Shown here: piece by piece, positions 56,046 through 61,770 of the stretch
Position numbering within the stretch: position 1 is the stretch's first letter
Layout of the letters: every line of letters begins with the position of its first letter
Program-made: the position numbers and the translations under genes
The notes under the pieces: model-generated
Seen by the model: the letters and a program-made list of their open reading frames with translations, nothing else
Database searches by the model: none
Told to the model about the DNA's origin: nothing
From: Gnetum montanum
Lineage: Eukaryota > Streptophyta > Gnetopsida > Gnetales > Gnetaceae
Assembly: GCA_015680685.1 (NCBI GenBank)
Contig: MNCI01024072.1
Coordinates: 18,149-79,918 of the forward strand
Length of the DNA: 61,770 nt
Reading direction: 5' to 3'

Positions 56046-58882
56046 ATGGCACCCAACCAAAAGAACCCATAGGAAGGAGAACCCTCACAACCATGGGAGA
56101 AATGATCTAGAGCTAGAAGGGGCTAGTAGGAACAAGGCTAAGAATAACAAGAGGTGACCCATGCAATGAGACCTCTTTGGGAGGAGCCTAAAGTGGAATC
56201 TATTCAATAGATTCTAGAAGAAGAAGTGCCTATAGAACAATCTCAAAAAGGAGAAGTTTCTGGACTTGTGCCTAGGCTTGAGGTCACTCTAACTCAAGCC
56301 TACCTTGACATCATCAAGTCTCACGAGATTCAAAGATCAATTCTTCAAGAGATAAACTTCAGGCCATTTTTAGAAAAATCTCCAGAGGATGTTAGAACAT
56401 AATTACAAACCTCTTCCATGTGGCCAATCATCACGACCAGTGGGAAATAATACATGGAAGAGACCTATCTCTTCTGGAATAGCTAAAGGCCAGGGTTCAT
56501 TGTAAAAATCAAGGATGTTCAAGTATCATACTTGGCATAGGCCATCGTATAAGCACTAGGGTTGCTAGACATTGGAACACAGTTGGTAGAGATATCAACA
56601 AAAGGTGATCCTAAGGCAAAAATGGAGTGGAGCCAGTGATGCTATGGGGTGGATTATAAGGAGTATGACATGCTCACACCAGTGGAGAAAATTTATTTTA
56701 AGATTGTAGCCTATCACCTCAATCCAACAGTGAGGCCAAGTAAGGTGACTGCCTTCTCTACTTCTGCATGTGCTGCTCTAAGCAGAAAATTTCCTATTAA
56801 CCTTCCACAACTAATTTATTTGGAGATTGAGAAATGCTTCAAGGAGAATGAATGTGAAAGGAGGACCCTACCTTTTCCATGCCTTATAAGAAAACTTTGC
56901 AAGAGGGCAGGTATTGTTTGCTATTCAAATGACATTCTCAAACATGATCCCTTGGCCTCCTGGGCAGAAATCATGAAAGAAAAAATGGTAGCAACCATTC
57001 AAGAAGAGGAACTGCTACCACCACCACCCATTCAGGAGACAACATTAGAGGCTCATGTAATCCTTGAGTGTCTATGATAGATTCGAGAGTAGCTCTTGAG
57101 CAAACAAGAGCAGTAGATAGGAACAAGTAGCATGGATCCATTTGTGTATTGGCCAGCAATGAGTCACCTTAATGAGGTGGCCTAAATAGTTAGCCAAATG
57201 GAGAGGGATGGTTTCATTTTCTTTGTCCAAAGAATGCAGTTGCCTTTGAGGTAGGATCCTAATTCTTGGGAGGTGATGGTGTCATCCAGAAATATTTGGG
57301 AATGCCACCACTTTGTTGGTGAGGTTGGAGGAAGGTAAAGAGGCAACTGTCTTGGTGATGTAGCACCAAGGATAGGAAATAGTAGTAGAAGTGGCATCTA
57401 ACCATGTAGCTAAATCACTGAATGCACCTACAACATTTGTACTAGACTTTTCTTCACTCCAAGTTTTGTAAATGTTCATCGGCACAGTTAGTAGGAAATT
57501 GAATGCATCCTAGCACGAAAAATTATTGGAACGACTAGTAGGAATTGGGCAACTAACTCTGGATATCTTTGATCTTTCGTAGAACATCACTACAATCCAG
57601 TCAGAGCTGTTGAATGCAAGAGGTAGATGCATCATTTTGGAGGAGCAACTAGAAATGACCCAAGAGTAAAATCAACACTTGGCCACGAAGGTTGCTGAAC
57701 TTCATGCCTGACTTATAGAGTAAATAATCCTCAGCCCAACAACGACAAGAGATGAAGCTATCAAACAACTTTAGGAATGACTTCAAAAGGTTGAGGAGGA
57801 AGATGTAATGGATATCTTTAAACAGTCCATGGAAGAAGCTAAAATGCATTCAATTAAAAAGGACTTGAATTAGATGTACTAAGAAAATGAATCATTGACC
57901 GTGCAAAATCATCACCTGCAAAATGTTGATGCTTAAAGAGATCAAATGCAAGAATTCATTTATCAATAGTAGGAGCATCTTGCTAGAGTCAACACTGAAT
58001 TGAGAAAATTGGCTGTAAAGAACCAAAATCTATCAATGGAGGAGGTACACATCTTGCAACAAAAGTCTGCCATTGAAATCGTTGCTTGAAAGAACGAAGC
58101 TCTCAAGTTTGAAAAAGCGAAAAATCACTACAGGGACCAGGTTGGCTTGCAAAAGGAAATTAATGAAAAGGAAATTCAGATGGAAAAGATTAAAGTAAAT
58201 GAAGTCCTCCAATAACTCTATCAAGGAAGAGAGATATGGTAGCTCATCGTTGATGGGATTGATGCCTACAACAAAGCGAAGATTTGCTTGAAGGAGTTGA
58301 AAATCGAAGAGATGAAAAAGTATATGAAGTTGGCCAATCTTTGTTATGCAAACCTAGCAATGCTAAAACTAGATGGATGTGGTTAGAATTGGAGAAGTAG
58401 GTGGCTAGCTCATATCTGCTATACGAGGCCGAGTTCAAATACCATAAGGAAACCAAGCAAAAGCTTGAGATTGCTAACGCTAAACTTGAAGTCCTCAAAG
58501 GATGATTCATAGATCAATAATCCATCACTAAGGACCTAGCTAGACAAATGAATGACTACTAGGAGCTAAAGAACACAGTGTGAGCATTTAACATTGAATG
58601 CAAACAGTTCTCTACATGGTTTGTCAATGTCAAGGAGTTATTTTTAGTGATCTTGTGTCCTTGGGATGTGCCCATTCCAACCCACATTGGGGAAGCTATG
58701 TGGATGGTGCATGATCCTATGAGTAAGGAGGAGAAAATGCAAGCACTGCTAAATGCTTTTTCCCTCTCACTTGAAGTTGTAGCAGTAGTAGAACAACCAT
58801 AGCTGCCTCAATCACCACAAGTGCATGAAGCTAGTGAAGGTCCCTTGGAGTCTCAGGAACCACCACTTCTTGGGATTTTTTG
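56046..58882 (+). pseudogene. Element D ORF3 (Athila-type third ORF), decayed
   Basis: Likely start MAPNQKNP at 56046, with a stop after eight codons. The best-preserved part is 56649-57077: LTPVEKIYFKIVAYHLNP and LPFPCLIRKLCKRAGIVCYS, matching ORF3 of element B and resembling the domain called putative plant transposon protein. A long K/E/Q-rich coiled-coil-like region follows (about 57650-58560), with MKLANLCYANLAMLK near 58325. The end has WFVNVKELFLVIL and PWDVPIPTHIGEAMW, then EEKMQALLNAF and a Pro/Glu-rich tail to the stop near 58882. No transmembrane segment is seen. Many stops. Function unknown; position is that of env-like ORFs in plant Gypsy elements. Confidence 0.7.
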
Positions 58883-59131
58883 ATCTTCTCCAACAAGCTT
58901 CACATCATCAAAGAACGTTTTGTTCAATTTTTGAAGAGTTGTGTCATGGTGTTCAACTTTGTATCCTGAACACCACCATTTTTGTAATGTGTTGATCTGT
59001 ACACTTGAGCATTCCATTTTTTGTCAAGTTAGTCAAGTTTGTTTTGTTGAAAGAAAAGTCAATTAATAATCCCATACCTTCCCAAATTTCTAAAGAACTT
59101 GAGGATGAGTTTTCATTTAGTCATGGGGGTA

Positions 59132-60017
59132 TGATGAATTGTTATTGGTTGGCTATGTTGATGAGGTCTCGTCGACGCATCTCAACCTACATCAATGAAG
59201 CCTTATTGATGCAGTGTCTATACATCACCTATAAATACGTGCCTACCAACTGCATTTATGGGGAGTCCAGATTTTAGTGGTAGTGAAGCTCTTGCATTTT
59301 TTCCATTCAAAAGTTAGAATTTTTTCCCTGAGTGCCCATAGTAGGAGTCATTGAGTGTATGGTTCTTTATTTGAGCATTGTTGTACCTAAGCACAACAAT
59401 GTGTGCAGCAATAAAGATGAGCCTTTTGATAAACCTTGCAGCACTTTGGATAGATTAGCTCTTTTATTTATGCATTCAATGTTTTTAATTATTTGTTAAT
59501 TATTGCACAAATATTTTCCAACAATTTAGTTAATGAGATTATTAAGCTAGATAGATTAAATACATAAGTATGATTGCTTTGAGCGTAACACGTATTCACT
59601 TGGTAATCCCAATAGTGTTATTTCTTGGTACGCCTAGTAGTATAGCATTTGGTTGTCCAATAGTGGATATGGGTTTAGGACATGTACAAAAAGTGGGAAC
59701 AGATGCTTATGTTAGGATTAGTTAAATGATTAGTTAATTAGCAATTTAGATTAATTAATTATACTCCTTTTTATCTACATTTCGAGCATCCACAATATAA
59801 AATACAAAATGATAAAAATCGAATGCCTTAGTTACACTTAACCATACCAATATATATCACAAGTGTAATTGGGAGGACAATGATTGACCTTAAGGCTAGA
59901 TTCACTTCCTAAAGGACTAGTGCACTGGAAATGATAAAGTCCATGGAATTCGATTGGATCATGGGTGAATGCTTGTGATTCATATGGTTGGGCATAGGGG
60001 TACCTCGCCTCTCATCA
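59132..60017 (+). repeat. Element D 3' LTR
   Basis: 886 bp, TGATGAATTG to CTCTCATCA, directly after the polypurine tract ATGGGGGTA. The TCGACG-type array is shorter (about 59155-59215, with GTCTCGTCGACGCATC). TATA CCTATAAATAC at 59228-59238. Followed by TSD TTACT. Confidence 0.88.
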
Positions 60018-60022
60018 TTACT

Positions 60023-60333
60023 TCTTCTCCTTTCTTCACTATGCTTTTTCCTTATGACCTATAAGCTTTGGAGCACTCGGAGGTCATATGACCTCTTCTA
60101 CCACATATTTAACATTCCATAGAAATAGTATCAAAATTTGAAAGTTTAGATTGCTTACCTCTACTCTTATCTCTGTTGCCTAAAATGTTGCTAATGAGCT
60201 GAGTGCATCCATCCAAGATGAATTTCCAAACTAGTAATTTTATGTATTTAAATAATTTTTGCATTTGATTCTTCCAACACATAAAGGTAACCCCATTGAA
60301 CATTGGTGACTTGATGTATGATCCTTCTTCCAT
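60023..60333 (-). pseudogene. Copia element C gag, 5' half
   Basis: ATG at 60333 on the minus strand: MEEGSYIKSPMFNGVTFMCW, with the FNGxxxxxWKNQM pattern that opens most plant Copia gag proteins, then LVWKFILDGC. A stop occurs near 60106. The gag is cut at 60022 by element D and continues at 28596. Confidence 0.75.
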
Positions 60334-60374
60334 TCCTCACTCTCGAGTTGTTACGCTTAAAACTAGGAGTACTA

Positions 60375-60387
60375 GGCTTTGATAACA
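60375..60387 (-). promoter_or_regulatory. Primer binding site of Copia element C (tRNA-iMet)
   Basis: Read on the minus strand TGTTATCAAAGCC, followed by TAGTACTCC. The usual plant Copia site is TGGTATCAGAGC, complementary to initiator tRNA-Met; two positions differ. It lies 40 bp upstream of the gag ATG and beside the LTR copy at 60389. Confidence 0.75.
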
Positions 60388-60388
60388 C

Positions 60389-60515
60389 TCAAGGATTAAG
60401 AACTTAGAAGGAGGGTTGAATAAGTTCCCTAATTAATACAAATTCTAGCCACAAAATCAAACACAAAATTTATGAAGTTCTTCAACTTGGGTAGTTCACA
60501 CTCAGAGCGTAGATT
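60389..60515 (-). mobile_element. Copia element C, 5' LTR (right copy, end part)
   Basis: Matches 25659-25765 (AAGAACTTAGAAGGAGGG, TTGAATAAGTTCCCTAATTA, TTCAACTTGGGTAGTT). Beyond 60515 the match is lost, so the rest of this LTR has been replaced or disrupted. Confidence 0.6.
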
Positions 60516-61479
60516 CCTTGCACACTTCCAGACTTTGTTTCTTCTAAAATGTGTGTTTGAGACCATTTAGGATTGGGCCACCAACATTTTGGGTCTTGTG
60601 GCCTTGGGAGGTCATGGGATCAAAAGTGTTCTTCAAACAATGTTTAGGTGTTTGCTGGTCTCTGGTGACACCATGGCCCAGATACCTCCAAATAGAATCA
60701 ACTATTATGAAATGAACTAATCATGAGTATGTGTTTATTATTGTGAATGTTAAAATGGTTGGGTTGTGTATGAAATTTTTATTAACTATCATAAAAAAAA
60801 TTTAGCTAACTTTGTCAAGTATTGGGAGTTGTTGAAAGTTTCTATTTTGTCCAATCACTTGGTTTATATAGTTCCTATAGAATGTTACTTGTAACAAATA
60901 TAATTTTGAAAAAATGTTTGGGTACATCACTGTCAATCTACTCCTAATTTCCCTTAGAGAGAAAGTTCCACAGGAAAACTAGAAATAAAATGAGATTCAA
61001 TGGACTTAGAAAGAGAAAGGAAAAGAAAGCAAATTTGTGTGAAATCTCAAATATTTAAGTAAGAGAAATTAACATGAGAAAACACTTCATAATAAAGCTA
61101 TTTCAATTCAATCTCACTACAAATTGTCCAAAACATCGTAGCTCATTAAGCAATTTTGTAAAATATAATCTAATTACACTACCAAAAATGTTGCGTAAAT
61201 GACAAAGTATGAGTCTCTATTTTGGCTAGTTAATAGTTGTCAAGAATTACATTCAATGGAGCCTTCAAGAAATTTGATAATTTTAGGATTGAAATACACT
61301 TTAAAACAATGAAGCTATTTCAATCATCTCAAAATACTAAATATTTTCCTAGATCCTTTATGCTCAAAATAGAAAATTTCATTACGACATTACTATTAAA
61401 TTTCTATTGAGTCTTTTCAACAAGATAAGCTCTTCTATGGAAAATCTTAATAGGAGTTTAATATTGTGTAAAAATAGAA
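60516..61479. other. Unassigned AT-rich DNA
   Basis: No coding region, LTR end or array was recognised. It may be a further insertion in, or a diverged part of, the right LTR of Copia element C. A TTGGGCCACCAACATTTTGG stretch near 60573 looks repeat-like but cannot be assigned from this window. Confidence 0.4.
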
Positions 61480-61770
61480 CTATAAAATTAATTTAGAAAA
61501 AATCCCAAAATGAAATGCCAAGCACGATACTATCTAAACCATTAGATAAGTAACTAAAAAAAAATCAGAAGAAATGAACTCATAGGATTAAAAAAAAGTA
61601 GTTGAATTGATTTCTTTAGCAAGCCATCTTACAAATAATTTTCAATTGCCTTTTTCGCCCAAAATCCTTCCCTTCTCATTCTACCTTTTAAAGCCCTGTT
61701 ATNTCTAATGGTTTAGATAGTATCGTGCTTGGCATTTAATTTTGGGATTTTTTCTAAATTAATTTTATAG
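61480..61770. repeat. 67-bp near-perfect inverted repeat at the window end
   Basis: 61480-61546 (starting CTATAAAATTAATTTAG) and 61704-61770 are reverse complements with one mismatch, separated by 157 bp. The right arm runs to the last base of the window, so its full length is unknown. It could be the terminal inverted repeats of a MITE or other small DNA transposon, or an artefact of assembly (an undetermined base lies at 61703 at the inner end of the right arm). No target duplication can be tested. Confidence 0.75.

Larger units (their letters stand above)
28602..60017 (+). mobile_element. Element D: Athila-like Gypsy with gag, pol and ORF3, hosting E and F
   Basis: Plus-strand element with 5' LTR 28602-29541, 3' LTR 59132-60017 and TSD TTACT. 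Removing nested E and F (with one TSD copy each) leaves about 13 kb, as usual for Athila-type elements. Order: LTR, tRNA-Asp primer site, gag, protease, RT, RNase H, integrase, spacer with a second promoter-like module, ORF3, polypurine tract (GGGGGTA just before 59132), LTR. It is the only element here with all three coding modules. Every one is broken by stops or frameshifts and gag is split twice, so it is dead. Confidence 0.9.

Overview
The window is nuclear DNA from a land plant with a large, retrotransposon-filled genome. The evidence is one intron-containing L-gulonolactone oxidase-like (GulLO) gene of plant type, surrounded by plant Ty3/Gypsy elements with tRNA-Asp primer sites, Ty1/Copia elements with a tRNA-iMet primer site, and a fragment of an RTE-type LINE. 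The GC-rich first exon and repeat load would fit a gymnosperm, a magnoliid or a large monocot; I cannot name a species. I see no bacterial, organellar or CRISPR content. Three ambiguous stretches are assembly gaps: 20976-20977, 22412-22864 and 61703.

Layout. 1-2000: upstream region of the GulLO gene. 2102-6787: the gene in three exons (2102-2809, 3690-3945, 5973-6787), apparently intact and encoding 592 residues with a signal peptide. 6788-14385: AT-rich DNA holding a possible SINE, an RTE 3' tail, an internally deleted Copia pol and an RTE reverse transcriptase fragment. 14386-61770: a nested stack of LTR retrotransposons that I could resolve from target-site duplications.

The nest, oldest first. 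Element A (Athila-like Gypsy, minus strand) has its 3' LTR at 14386-15248 and ORF3 tail at 15249-15786 plus 25436-25657. Element B (15787-25430, minus, TSD ATTGT) sits inside A, and a solo LTR S (16142-17002, TSD ATTAC) sits inside B's 3' LTR. Copia element C (minus, from about 25659 to beyond 60389) also sits in A. Element D (28602-60017, plus, TSD TTACT) splits the gag of C. Element E (29845-39867, minus, TSD GAGGG) and element F (41041-49349, minus, TSD ATGCC) both sit in the gag of D.

A, B, D and E are relatives: they share TGATGA...TCATCA LTR ends; where visible, B, D and E share the tRNA-Asp primer site and B, D and E a G-rich polypurine tract. They carry different coding modules: D has gag, pol and a third ORF (ORF3); B has gag and ORF3 but almost no pol; E has gag and pol but no ORF3. 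F is a different Gypsy lineage with only gag and protease. All coding regions except GulLO are broken by stops or frameshifts.

The most interesting observation concerns promoters. Each LTR has, just upstream of its TATA box, an array of short CpG-containing, partly palindromic motifs. The motif differs by family: TCGACG-type in A, S and D; GATATCG-type in B and E; TACGCTA-type in F. B and D carry a second copy of their own motif array plus a TATA-like box inside the element, 450-500 bp ahead of ORF3. E, which has no ORF3, lacks it. I read this as a possible internal promoter for ORF3 that matches the LTR promoter. This rests on reading by eye and needs transcript data.
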